NCBI GenBank assembly: GCA_937921825.1
Contig: CAKZVK010000115.1
Coordinates: forward strand, 1-38,351
From: an uncultured Saprospiraceae bacterium
GTDB lineage: Bacteria > Bacteroidota > Bacteroidia > Chitinophagales > Saprospiraceae
DNA length: 38,351 bases
Direction: 5' to 3'
Shown here: piece after piece, positions 18,801-24,715 of the stretch
Layout: each line of letters starts with the position of its first letter
How positions within the stretch are numbered: the first letter of the stretch is position 1
Program-made: the position numbers and the translations under genes
Notes under the pieces: model-generated
Seen by the model: the letters and a program-made list of their open reading frames with translations, nothing else
Told to the model about the DNA's origin: nothing
The model's database searches: none

Positions 18801-19590
18801 AATTTACCACCTGTGACTGACCGTCCACAGAACATAAGTCTAGATCAGAAGAAGTGGATATTACACCTCCATTGACATTGTTACATCCACCTGTGATGAC
18901 AAGATCTTCTATATCCCATGCCTGAACGTTAGAGTCCACACCAGCAAGGCAATACGGTAAGATTTCTATTCGAAATAAAGTTGGTTCCGAAACAGTCGTC
19001 GCTGATATAGAGGAAAGATCAAATGATCTGTAAGTCCACTCACGAGCTGTTTCTATATCCACATTTCTATAGACCTCTCCATTATCAGTGAGAATTCTAA
19101 TGGCAAATTTTGTCGGATAATTATTGAGACCAGAGACGCCATTTATAAATGTAAATTCCTCTGGTGCCATAGAAAAGAAGGATATGTTATCCAAGGATCC
19201 CAAGCCATCTGGACCAGGAGTGACCATTACATTGACCCTTAAAGATTGCTCATGTCCAGCAAAGTAGGAGCACATTTCGTTTGCAGAGATACACATTGCT
19301 GAAGTCCCATTGAGACCAGGAGCACAAGAGTGAGAGTTCCTATTGGGATTCAACCTGTAGAGGTGATCACCAAAAACTGAAAGACCAGTACAATCTGAAT
19401 TTCCAATAGACTGGGCAATGAACTCACTGTAATCTGCACTAGATCCACCACCGAATGCGACACAGTTTTCAAAATCAAATCTCAAACTAGGTCTAAGATT
19501 ATTTACTGCTTCTGCAGGCGGGTTTTCTGCTATTAAACTGAAGCAGAAAAGAAGAGCTAGGGATAATAATGAATAGGTTTTTGGTACCAT
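9871..19590 (-). CDS. Giant T9SS-exported repeat protein (3239 residues)
   Basis: The protein starts with a signal peptide (MVPKTYSLLSLALLFCFSLIA) and ends in a T9SS type A sorting domain: YPNPAYQNFSLYIPDL, then DYDAGVYYTKV and a final KKMILIK. It is therefore secreted or anchored on the cell surface. Residues about 30-235 form a Cys-rich beta-sandwich-like domain. About 25 tandem repeats of roughly 110 residues follow, up to about residue 2990, each with a core like VTDTxGxIL, GVCxIWNISY, GLxVGxNV and GCFxLSNPIxV. Residues about 2995-3130 resemble a lamin-tail domain (ITEIGGNGQIEIQNVGTAPIDVS, then LQPNDYVVIEVP). It probably acts as a long adhesin or surface fibre; no catalytic motif is visible. 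The gene is monocistronic, with its own terminator. Plus-strand open frames inside it are composition artefacts. Confidence 0.9.
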   Translation of the reverse strand: MVPKTYSLLSLALLFCFSLIAENPPAEAVNNLRPSLRFDFENCVAFGGGSSADYSEFIAQSIGNSDCTGLSVFGDHLYRLNPNRNSHSCAPGLNGTSAMCISANEMCSYFAGHEQSLRVNVMVTPGPDGLGSLDNISFFSMAPEEFTFINGVSGLNNYPTKFAIRILTDNGEVYRNVDIETAREWTYRSFDLSSISATTVSEPTLFRIEILPYCLAGVDSNVQAWDIEDLVITGGCNNVNGGVISTSSDLDLCSVDGQSQVVNSTVQNAKGQEFRWLVADEQERIVAVYASGNIGFNTLPNGNLRVFHIAYEGPLAGLSSGMFLFDLLGCYDLSNSISVVNNKVAGGRLFGPGQSSVFSVCPNSASNTLVSSLTGASGDNLSYVLTDSNGQIVNIYNSGSIDFSNLSQGNFTLQAVSYAGSINGLFVGSNLASLSGCFAVSSAITINRLDAVEGGTLITSGGQSTFTYCNNTSSLSVVSTGAVGPNQRFIITNAQGRILSIQSNPSVVIDGISETNYSVRNISYANGLSGLFIDGLVSNLSGCFDLSNPIAVTRDEVNGGSITANGLDVTFLCLKNNDNQAVTIDATGQIGANILYLITDEAGSILEVTNLDNQGSLDFDNVTPGICLIWAVAYNGSLSGAVVGNNAANITGSCFDLSNPLRVVRNGVESGVIDGPSTYTLCLNNQGERSLDFTVSGATANFTTWIVTDVDGNVLETNTTGTVDLSMAPTGTCLVYHLSHVEEEILYGASENVSDITLGCFELSSPVTVHRKLTDGGSLSLENGGTSVTLLLGQGASASLSTVLEGAIGDSSVYIVYDEEGLILETQQSNEFDFNTAGPGVCLIVNASYCTAATGSGSGIGNMFSGAVPGGNIDMIDGCFSFSNRIQVIREISVPVDTLNAGVIVTSAGSSVADICIGDGSVDSLSVVFTTDPIGAQQDFVITDDLGFILEITDSSTLGFANADSGVCNVYHVVYDQAPLAGLEVGAAIGQLDGSFDLSSPITVIRNVVSGSMLFTSDSLTTVTITVGDGIVDTIDLIVEGGMGDNSTIILTDTLGRILEIPDLPLVFDDGPAGVCLAWNITFADGLQGLEPNALVPSLDGCFTLSNPVRINKEAFMPPTISGGNLLSSDSLTTIDVCIGGGSPIVDVVLSGAVGDTTTYVITDDAGIILEIDPIFPLDISGAGIGVCLVYNVSYNGSIAGLEVSSDIDDLVGNFALSNAVVVNRDLVAGGSLMTSDSLTAVTITVGDGVVDTVDFILEGNLGDNSVLLLTDTLGRIQGFPTLPLTFDDEPAGVCLVWNLSHADGLQGLELNALVASLEGCFTLSNPVTITKEEIVIPGLSGGSLTSSDSLTTIDVCISGGAALVDVILTGAVGDTLAYVITDAAGVILEVNPSFPLDISGAGVGVCFVYNVSYNGTIAGLVVNDNIADLSGSFDLSNALVVNRDVVNGGMLMTTDSMTSVSIIVDDGMIDSIDVILNAAVGDTTIWLVTDTLGNILELPTGPPFIFESAGAGVCQIWNLSAAFGLTGVAVDNNVNNIQGCFSLSNPIEVIRTTPVPALSGGSILTGDSLTVANTCVGTPAITVDVLLEGAVGETMGYVVTDTTGFIWGVFNSPPFQFSGLAPGICEINHISYNGMIVGLNAGQNIDTLSGDFDLSNTITVIRDEVGGGEIMTTDSLTEVTITVGDGMIDSIEVVLANAIGDTTSWLVTDTLGNILELPDGPIFTFENAGAGVCNIWSISYAFGLAGLEVGENVADLDGCFLLSNNIEVTRNEILPTVSGGSILTTDSMVVANVCIGTADVLVDVLLDGAIGDTMTYVITDTFGVIQVLQDTMPYSFNGFSGDVCLIWHLSYTGTLSGLTVGENASGLSGNFDLSNAITVTKSEVEGGLVQFSDSTFTQTIIVGDGMPDTLNVTLAGASGDTMNWVLTTSAGLIQEISSSSEFIFDDNIAPGICRINNISYATGLSGLAVGNNINFDLDGCFDNSNFLIIDKQAATNDSLIAGTIMTADSLTTIDVCVGDNGISVDLILENVNGPSMSWVVTDTAGVILATPATEPIDFAAGTSQTCEIQHIVFDSALVGFAVGEDLDTLAGNFLLSNTVTVNKTQLAATSIELADGTVSASVITADGNVDSLTVVSAGIAADTSVYVVTDTFGIITSVQDSTLFLFENQATGVCLIWEVSFNTGFTGLFGGVDVANLTGCFAISNPITVTKTSAAGTNGGVITTALGNNVEQCLSDPVIDSLLVSLSGFAGDTTSWVIADTFGIILELPDGPPFAFDGLTAGSCQVLHVAYQTSVTGLAVGNNISGLSGGLFDFSNPINVDKNSSIGGSLTTATGMSFDTIVLGSNPVDSLFVTLANESGENTSWVVTDTLGNITNLTAVPPFTFEGTPPGQCQVWNISYADGISGLQVGSNINTDLSGCFSFSDSIQVIKVSGSSNLVSAGSIIVEGGASSIDVCLGNAVVDSASVVIAGASASNYSFLIANTNGFIISVDSTLTSLMDTMLVNVEGPPAATLELFLVAYESPIMNLSQGGSVDPTANNYLQGVFDISNPIVLNNISINAGALLQDSLTITVGDGMEDLIDVTSFGTIQGDTMNWIVYDSLGVITSIDAGPPFNFENSGGGIFHIELISYAFGLQGLSVGSNVADLDGCFDTSGAYVITAIPATLAGGSLMTTDSTTMVDFCFNSDYTLDSIEVILTDTLGETFAWVITDADGVIVDLPATAPFIIDDMDPDTCSIWNLSYEGTISGLTVGENVDTLMGDFLFSNPIVVSKEVVNGGSLASPSGQTVFSFCVGDGLPNVINFMLADTLGGNYQYVVTDTFGSIILVPAAGISFLDFEGFGEGACDVYNLSSSDEILGLTIGMNVDSLVGCYELSNNLRVIKNGVDGNAVMSSPLAIDNNIEFCVTDGILDSLTLSTLSTMGSYQFVITDENDVIDTVLVGNIIDFEGSGFGVCRIYGVSYTGNFIGAPGDTIGVDPMSDECEDISDLPITVTKADCSMPIITEIGGNGQIEIQNVGTAPIDVSPLFLCGANSDYTMISSLSVVCGSTLLQPNDYVVIEVPASVIAINPADGEFALYRSSSFGSSAEIMHYTEWGSSPHNRTSVAVAADLWMNAQFATPFTANTALKYDGVGFLPTDWSEGNSTPCAPNLGGTGTVSKLSYTTYPNPAYQNFSLYIPDLPTEDGMLLIYDSFGKVIETRKVLEGIQYEIDLKDYDAGVYYTKVIAGREGVVKKMILIK
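10615..18880 (-). repeat. About 25 tandem protein repeats with a two-repeat super-period
   Basis: I count about 25 units by the closing motif G(C)FxLSNPIxVxR and the opening GGSLxTxDSLT. In the middle, neighbouring two-repeat blocks are also similar at DNA level; for example the stretch near 15265-15410 aligns by eye with 15905-16065. From repeat 6 to repeat 23, junctions between repeats alternate. One type has a Cys on both sides and a longer, often Pro-containing linker. The next has no Cys and a short linker. This implies amplification of a pair of repeats. Boundaries are approximate. Confidence 0.8.
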
Positions 19591-19939
19591 GTTTATAGTT
19601 ATATTAAAACGAGTATTCTAAATTATTGGGCTAGCACCATTGGGTATACAAGCTTTAACCTCTTATCACAGAAGTGACAGCAAGCTTGCATATATATACA
19701 TATGCTTATATGTACGCCTATGGAGGCATAGCCAATTATTACTGAATGGGAAAGAATACTGCTACACGGAGAGTCTTAAAAAAACGTCCGATTTTGGGAT
19801 TTTGTGACAATAAGCTTCAAAAATATAGTTAATTAACTATAGTTCAAAGAATTACAAATATAATATTTTAATAATATATAAATGATTGATTAATAAGTTC
19901 AACTGTCTTTTTATCTTTCTCTTAATTATATAGAAATAG
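19591..19939. other. Divergent intergenic region with inverted repeats
   Basis: These 349 bases separate the giant gene from the divergent membrane-protein gene and hold no convincing gene. TACATAT/ATATGTA pair around a 4-base centre near 19695-19715. A nearly symmetric GCCTATG/CATAGCC pair follows near 19715-19735. The strongest element is the 18-bp palindrome listed separately. A weak -7-like TATCTTTC lies at 19912-19919. No clear promoter could be assigned to the giant gene. Confidence 0.4.
19824..19841. promoter_or_regulatory. Perfect 18-bp palindrome, possible operator
   Basis: TATAGTTAATTAACTATA is fully self-complementary with no spacer. It lies about 235 bases upstream of the giant gene and about 100 bases upstream of the gene at 19940. 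Its symmetry suits a dimeric regulator, but AT-rich DNA makes chance palindromes likelier than usual. Confidence 0.35.
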
Positions 19940-20587
19940 ATGCTTTCGAAATTACTAGGCTTTATTCTCAAAGTTGTTCTACTAATCGTAATACCCTTTA
20001 TATTACTCATCAGAGGGGCGGTATACCTACACAGTTCATCCAACTACTTGCCTTGGATATGTATTCTCGGCGGTACCTTAATGGCTATTATCGTTTTATT
20101 TGTCTATCTCTCTTTTATACATCAGCTCTTTGTTCGCGGAGGTGGGGCCATGTCAATAAAAACGAGAATGATTATCTCTTTCATTACAGTACTGCTCTAT
20201 GTCATTCATGGTATCTTTTACCTATCAGGCTCTAATATGAAGACAGAAAGCATCAGGTCAGAAATCAGAAAAGTACATCCCGTGCTGAGGCTAGCTGTCA
20301 GTACTCTCATACATTTGGACAAAGAAATAGTCATCACTGACTCAGATAGACTGCCAGAAGACTATAAGGCTATGGGCCTAAAATCTATCAAAAACTCCTT
20401 ACACTACAGACAAAGCACCGGCTACTCCCATGCCCTCGACCTCAGAACGATGAACCGTCCTGAGTGGAAAAATATACTCGTCCAGAATTTCTTCCGAGTG
20501 ATGGGCTTCAGGACTTTACGACATACAGGTACTGCAGATCATCTCCATGTATCACTCATAAGTCATGACAGACCTCATGCAAAATAA
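19940..20587 (+). CDS. Membrane protein with M15-peptidase-like C-terminal domain
   Basis: This 215-residue protein has three predicted membrane helices at about 7-29, 37-60 and 75-95. A C-terminal domain of about 110 residues follows. Its motif set, TGYSHALDLRT (His164, Asp167) and later GTADHLHVSL (His201, His203), resembles the zinc ligands of M15/VanY-type D,D-peptidases and related peptidoglycan hydrolases. However, the His-Asp spacing is 3 residues and not the usual 7. If active it would cut cell-wall peptides from a membrane-bound position. With three helices the domain should lie on the side opposite the N-terminus. It is followed by the DUF5916 gene with its own promoter. It could also be a non-enzymatic relative; I am only moderately sure of the family. 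Confidence 0.55.
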   Translation: MLSKLLGFILKVVLLIVIPFILLIRGAVYLHSSSNYLPWICILGGTLMAIIVLFVYLSFIHQLFVRGGGAMSIKTRMIISFITVLLYVIHGIFYLSGSNMKTESIRSEIRKVHPVLRLAVSTLIHLDKEIVITDSDRLPEDYKAMGLKSIKNSLHYRQSTGYSHALDLRTMNRPEWKNILVQNFFRVMGFRTLRHTGTADHLHVSLISHDRPHAK

Positions 20588-20600
20588 TCAGCTTATATAT

Positions 20601-20608
20601 TACCTTTG
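20601..20608 (+). promoter_or_regulatory. Bacteroidota -7 box (TACCTTTG) of the DUF5916 gene
   Basis: This is an exact match to TAnnTTTG. Eight bases separate it from the ATG at 20617. A GTG at 20608 would lie inside the box, so transcription should start after that codon, which favours the ATG as the true start. Confidence 0.65.
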
Positions 20609-20616
20609 TGAATAAT

Positions 20617-22881
20617 ATGAAAATCTGGTTTCTTTTAGTAAGTGTTCTAATTCTAGCGTCTAATGGTTGGTCTCAACAAGGCAACTTCGTCCTAGAAAAT
20701 GAAGCTGCACCTAAAATAAAATTGAATAAAAGAGTAGACCAAATCATCCTAGATGGTGTACTAGACGAGCAGACGTGGAAGCAGGCTAAGAAAAACGATT
20801 CCTTTACCCAGTACTTCCCTACTGACAGTATTCTTGCTCATGGAGATACAGAAATATACATGAGCTATGATGATGAGACCTTCTATATAGCAGCCAAGTG
20901 TTATACGCCGAGCAATGACTTTAGTGTCCAATCTCTGAAGAGAGATTATGGTTTTGGTGGTAATGATAATATCAGTTTCATGTTTGACACCTACAATGAT
21001 ATGACCAATGCTTTTCTATTTGGCATGAATCCGTATGGTGCACGACGTGAGGCATTGATATCTAATGGTGGCAAGAATAGAGATGCTTTCGATTCTTCAT
21101 GGGACAATAAATGGAATGGTGAATCAAAAAGATACGACGATCACTGGATCTGCGAACTAGCGATACCTCTTAGTTCCATCAGATATAAAAATGGAACGAA
21201 CCAATGGAGATTCAATAGTTATAGGAATGACTCGCAGACGAATGAAATTTCTTGTTTCATCAATATCCCTAGAGAGAACATTCTGATGAACCTTAATTTC
21301 ATGGCAGAACTAGAAATGGAAGAACCACTCAAAGAGCCTAGTCAAAGTGTTTCTGTCATTCCATACCTCACTGCAGGGACTATTAGAGACTTTGAAGATG
21401 TAACAGCGACGGGTTACGAACTAAGCTACAATGCTGGAGGTGATGCAAAAATAGGCGTCTCATCTAGTCTTAACCTTGACCTTACATTAAATCCCGACTT
21501 CTCTCAAGTGGAAGTAGATCAGCAAGTCAATAATCTCGGTAGATTCGAAATAGTACTCCCAGAAAAAAGACAATTTTTCCTAGAAAATGCAGATCTATTT
21601 AATGGTTTCGGTTTAGGAAGGGCAAGACCTTTTTTCTCTAGAAGAATAGGCATTTCCATAGACACCGTCACTGAAAATAATATTCAGAATACAATCTATG
21701 GTGGGGCTAGACTCAGCGGAAAAATAAATGAAAAACTAAGAGTCGGCTTGCTCAATATGCAGACTGCAGCGCAAAGAGAAAATGACTTACCTTCCTTTAA
21801 CTATACCGTAGCGGCTGCAGAACAAAGAGTCTTTGATAGGTCCAATATTGGCTTCCTTTTTGTCAATAAGCAAGCCTTTAATACTGAGGACTTTGGTGGC
21901 ACCTTCGATAACTACAATAGAGTAGCAGGTATTGAATACCGTCTAAATTCCAAAAATAACTTCTGGACAGGAAAGGCGTCACACATACAAGCCCTTTCTC
22001 CTAGCCAGGAAGATATGAAGTACAGCAGTTTTGCTCAGTTAGAATATAACCAGAGGAGATATAGAGTAGAATTTGCTTCACTAGTAGTGGGTGAAGGCTA
22101 TGATGCACAGGTAGGATTTGTACCCAGAAAAGACATTCTATTGCTGAGCCCAGAAATAGACTATAGAATCTTTCCAAAATCTGACAAGATAGGTCAGATG
22201 ACTTTCAGCCTAGATGCAAGATGGTTCTATAAGCTTGGTAAAGATGGCAGCGCTATCATCACTGACTTTGGACATGAGGAGACGAATCTTGAATTTGACT
22301 GGAATGTCAGCTTCAGTAATAATCATAGATTCAATCTAGGCATTGACTATGAAGACCTTATACTGCTAGATGATTTTGACCCCTCTCTGATACAAGATGA
22401 TGACATATTTCTAGCAGCAGGTACTACGCATAAAAATTTACTCTTTCAGTTACGGTATGAAACGGATAGAAGAAAAAGATTCTTCTTCAGAATAACCCCC
22501 ACTGCTGGCCAGTTTTTTGGCGGTTCACGGATGGGCCTACGTGGACAACTGTCTTATCGTTTTCAACCCTACGGCTCTTTTTCTTTGGAGTATAGCTACT
22601 CACATATCGACATAGGAGATAATTTCCAAAAAGCCAACTTATGGCTAGTAGGACCTAGAGTGGATATCACTTTTTCTAGAAAACTATTTTGGACTACGTT
22701 TATCCAGTACAACAACAGATTGGACAATCTGAATATCAATTCAAGATTCCAATGGCGTTTCGCTCCAGTATCAGATTTCTTCTTGGTATATACAGATAAC
22801 TACAACACAGAAGTGTATACTAATGTAACAAGTAGAAACAGAGCAATAGTGGCTAAGCTCACTTACTGGCTTAATCTCTAA
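20617..22881 (+). CDS. DUF5916 outer-membrane protein with CBM9-like N-terminal domain
   Basis: This 754-residue exported protein (signal peptide MKIWFLLVSVLILASNGWS) begins with a carbohydrate-binding-family-9-like domain at about residues 35-215. Its segments are IILDGVLDEQTWKQA, FTQYFPTDSILAHGDTEIYMSYDDETFYIAAKCY and later NQWRFNSYRND. The remaining about 530 residues are the DUF5916 part, rich in alternating beta strands with aromatic ends (for example LGRFEIVLPEKRQFFLENADLF and YRFQPYGSFSLEYSYSH). They probably form an outer-membrane barrel; the final residues AKLTYWLNL are barrel-like. The substrate is unknown. A GTG nine bases upstream is a poorer start because it sits in the promoter box. 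The stop overlaps the convergent T9SS gene by 4 bases. Confidence 0.85.
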   Translation: MKIWFLLVSVLILASNGWSQQGNFVLENEAAPKIKLNKRVDQIILDGVLDEQTWKQAKKNDSFTQYFPTDSILAHGDTEIYMSYDDETFYIAAKCYTPSNDFSVQSLKRDYGFGGNDNISFMFDTYNDMTNAFLFGMNPYGARREALISNGGKNRDAFDSSWDNKWNGESKRYDDHWICELAIPLSSIRYKNGTNQWRFNSYRNDSQTNEISCFINIPRENILMNLNFMAELEMEEPLKEPSQSVSVIPYLTAGTIRDFEDVTATGYELSYNAGGDAKIGVSSSLNLDLTLNPDFSQVEVDQQVNNLGRFEIVLPEKRQFFLENADLFNGFGLGRARPFFSRRIGISIDTVTENNIQNTIYGGARLSGKINEKLRVGLLNMQTAAQRENDLPSFNYTVAAAEQRVFDRSNIGFLFVNKQAFNTEDFGGTFDNYNRVAGIEYRLNSKNNFWTGKASHIQALSPSQEDMKYSSFAQLEYNQRRYRVEFASLVVGEGYDAQVGFVPRKDILLLSPEIDYRIFPKSDKIGQMTFSLDARWFYKLGKDGSAIITDFGHEETNLEFDWNVSFSNNHRFNLGIDYEDLILLDDFDPSLIQDDDIFLAAGTTHKNLLFQLRYETDRRKRFFFRITPTAGQFFGGSRMGLRGQLSYRFQPYGSFSLEYSYSHIDIGDNFQKANLWLVGPRVDITFSRKLFWTTFIQYNNRLDNLNINSRFQWRFAPVSDFFLVYTDNYNTEVYTNVTSRNRAIVAKLTYWLNL

Positions 22882-23591
22882 AGCCTTACTTTTTTTACAA
22901 AAGCTGCTGATCCCTGAGATCGTCCATCAGCATCTAAACGCTGATAGAAATATAATCCGGAACTATACTGGACCAGATTAACATTAATGTGTTCTGAATT
23001 AGAAGGTTTATGTACAGCCAGCCTCTCACCAAAACGATTAAAGATCACAACCTCATCCGCCAAGTTAGAGACAGGTATGCGTATATAGTCCTGTGCAGGA
23101 TTGGGATAAGCTGGGCCAAGGTTTTCATCCAGCTCTGAGGTACTTACTGATTTGCATTCTCCACCAACCTTTACATTAAGGTCTGCTCTCTGTCTAGTGT
23201 CATTTACATCGAAAAAAGAACAAGTCCAATCTGAGCCATAAGCCCCTGATTGGACAAAAGGAGTAAATTTAAATTGGTCTGAGGTCTCGCCGGCTGCTAG
23301 TGTAAGAAAAACTTCTGTAGGTTCTCCCCAAGTAGTTTCTTCATTAACTGCAGCAAAACAAGCCTGTCCAATGCAGATCTGAATCTTGGTATCATCATCG
23401 CTAATATAGCATTCTGGCGTTAAGGTTATTCCTACTTCGATAGTTTGGCTACTAGTATTTGTGATGCCTATTGTACCGTAATCAATATATTCATCCAAGG
23501 CAATATTGACAGTATCTATATCAAGTATCAAGCTCTGAGAGAATGATACAAGAGAAGAAAAAAGAAAAAGAAATGTAGTTATTGATTTCAT
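22878..23591 (-). CDS. T9SS type A sorting-domain protein, small
   Basis: This 237-residue protein has a signal peptide (MKSITTFLFLFSSLVSFSQS). A central beta-rich domain of about 120 residues has two Cys-containing segments (LTPECYISDDDTKIQICIGQACF and DWTCSFFDV). The C-terminal sorting domain runs from YPNPAQDYIRIPV to FVKKVRL, including the conserved GLYFYQRL strand. It should be secreted through the outer membrane. The central domain looks like a beta sandwich of the kind found in secreted Bacteroidota proteins, but I do not recognise a specific function. It converges on the DUF5916 gene, with stop codons overlapping, and is divergent from the GNAT gene. Confidence 0.85.
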   Translation of the reverse strand: MKSITTFLFLFSSLVSFSQSLILDIDTVNIALDEYIDYGTIGITNTSSQTIEVGITLTPECYISDDDTKIQICIGQACFAAVNEETTWGEPTEVFLTLAAGETSDQFKFTPFVQSGAYGSDWTCSFFDVNDTRQRADLNVKVGGECKSVSTSELDENLGPAYPNPAQDYIRIPVSNLADEVVIFNRFGERLAVHKPSNSEHINVNLVQYSSGLYFYQRLDADGRSQGSAAFVKKVRL

Positions 23592-23653
23592 ACTAATGTC
23601 AATTTATTTATAATAGTATGGAAGATAATAAACTCTTAAGAAAAAAAAGAAAT

Positions 23654-23661
23654 TAGTTTTG
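23654..23661 (+). promoter_or_regulatory. Bacteroidota -7 box (TAGTTTTG) of the GNAT-DinB operon
   Basis: This is an exact TAnnTTTG match, six bases before the ATG at 23668. It again places the transcript start at the start codon. No clear -33 element is seen. Confidence 0.5.
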
Positions 23662-23667
23662 TAATCT

Positions 23668-24213
23668 ATGAAAATACACTTAGAAACAGAGCGGCTCTAC
23701 ATGAGGGACATAGAGGAATCTGATCTAGAGGATTTATTCGAATTAGACTCTGATCCTGAGGTGCATAAATACCTAGGTAACAACCCCGTAAAAGACAGAG
23801 CCAAAACTCAAAAAATTATAAAAGACATCCATCAACAATATAAAGATAACGGCATAGGAAGATGGGCAGTTATTACTAAAGACAATAATGAATTTACAGG
23901 ATGGTCTGCATTGAAATACGAAACTTATCCAATAAATAACAAAAACGGCTACTATGACATAGGTTATAGATTCAAAAAAAAATACTGGGGCCTGGGCTAT
24001 GCAACAGAGACTGCCAGTGCAGCAATAAATTACGGCTTCTCTGTACTCAAGCTCGATCAGATATGTGGTGCTGCTCAAATAGAAAATATCGGATCCAATA
24101 AAGTCCTCAAAAAAATAGGTCTTAAATTCATAGAACAATTTTACTACGAAGACACCAAATGCAACTGGTACGAAATAAATAGAAAAGACTGGGAAGAACT
24201 GCAACGGCAATAA
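23668..24213 (+). CDS. GNAT family N-acetyltransferase, RimJ/RimL-like
   Basis: This 181-residue acetyltransferase uses acetyl-CoA to acetylate an amine such as a ribosomal protein N-terminus or a small molecule. The start LETERLYMRDIEESDLEDLFEL and the middle YYDIGYRFKKKYWGLGYATETASAAINYGF are the classic RimJ/L-type pattern. The acetyl-CoA-binding loop is in the YWGLGYATE segment (about residues 110-118). IENIGSNKVLKKIGLKFIEQFYYE follows, as in the family. Length is normal. The gene is one base upstream of the DinB-family gene, so the two are translationally linked. The substrate cannot be deduced. Confidence 0.88.
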   Translation: MKIHLETERLYMRDIEESDLEDLFELDSDPEVHKYLGNNPVKDRAKTQKIIKDIHQQYKDNGIGRWAVITKDNNEFTGWSALKYETYPINNKNGYYDIGYRFKKKYWGLGYATETASAAINYGFSVLKLDQICGAAQIENIGSNKVLKKIGLKFIEQFYYEDTKCNWYEINRKDWEELQRQ

Positions 24214-24214
24214 T

Positions 24215-24679
24215 ATGAGCACAGTACAGAGCTTAGCAAAAAACTACAGAGCGGTCTACTTTGGGAAAAACTGGACTGCCTCCAATATCAAAGAACAGCT
24301 AGAGGATGTCACATGGCAAGAGGCGACTAAAGCAGTCTACGGACTAAATACAATTGCAGTGCTTCTAAATCATTTGCACTACTATACCAGAGTAGCTACC
24401 AAGGTACTGGAGGGAGGTCCACTAGTAGGCAGTGACAAATTAAGTTTTGATCATGAGCCGATAACATCTCATACAGACTGGGTTCAGTTCAAGACTATCA
24501 GATATGAGGAAGCTGAAAAATTTGCTGGACTGCTTGAAAAGCTAGAGGAAGATACTCTGTGGAAAAACTTTGGGAATAAAGATTATGGTCACTACTACCG
24601 AAATCTGCAAGGCACGATAGAGCATGCACATTACCATCTAGGACAGATAGTCTATCTCAAGAAAATTATCAGACAGTAA
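24215..24679 (+). CDS. DinB-family (DUF1572-like) four-helix protein
   Basis: This 154-residue protein fits the DinB/YfiT superfamily of metal-binding four-helix bundles. Many members act as thiol-dependent transferases or hydrolases. Likely metal ligands are a His of NHLHYY (53 or 55), His137 and His141 in EHAHYHLGQIVYLKK, the usual spacing for the family. The name comes from the B. subtilis DNA-damage gene; no DNA-damage role is implied. The ATG follows the GNAT stop after one base, so they form a tight operon of two small stress- or detoxification-type enzymes. The precise substrate is unknown. Confidence 0.82.
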   Translation: MSTVQSLAKNYRAVYFGKNWTASNIKEQLEDVTWQEATKAVYGLNTIAVLLNHLHYYTRVATKVLEGGPLVGSDKLSFDHEPITSHTDWVQFKTIRYEEAEKFAGLLEKLEEDTLWKNFGNKDYGHYYRNLQGTIEHAHYHLGQIVYLKKIIRQ

Positions 24680-24703
24680 AAGGCTAGAGATTCTAATTAA
24701 TAC

Positions 24704-24711
24704 GATATTTG
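24704..24711 (+). promoter_or_regulatory. Possible -7 box (GATATTTG) of the amidinotransferase gene
   Basis: It differs by one base from TAnnTTTG and lies four bases before the ATG at 24716. I list it because the spacing matches the near-leaderless pattern seen for ruvB, the DUF5916 gene and the GNAT gene. Confidence 0.3.
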
Positions 24712-24715
24712 CCGC

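Noticed and set aside
10615-18880. Tandem repeats as a possible CRISPR array or non-coding satellite
   Set aside because: The unit is about 330 bases, diverged, and keeps one open frame with conserved protein motifs; there are no short identical repeats with unique spacers.
20608-20616. GTG start for the DUF5916 protein
   Set aside because: The GTG shares its first base with the TACCTTTG promoter box and would lie upstream of the transcript start.
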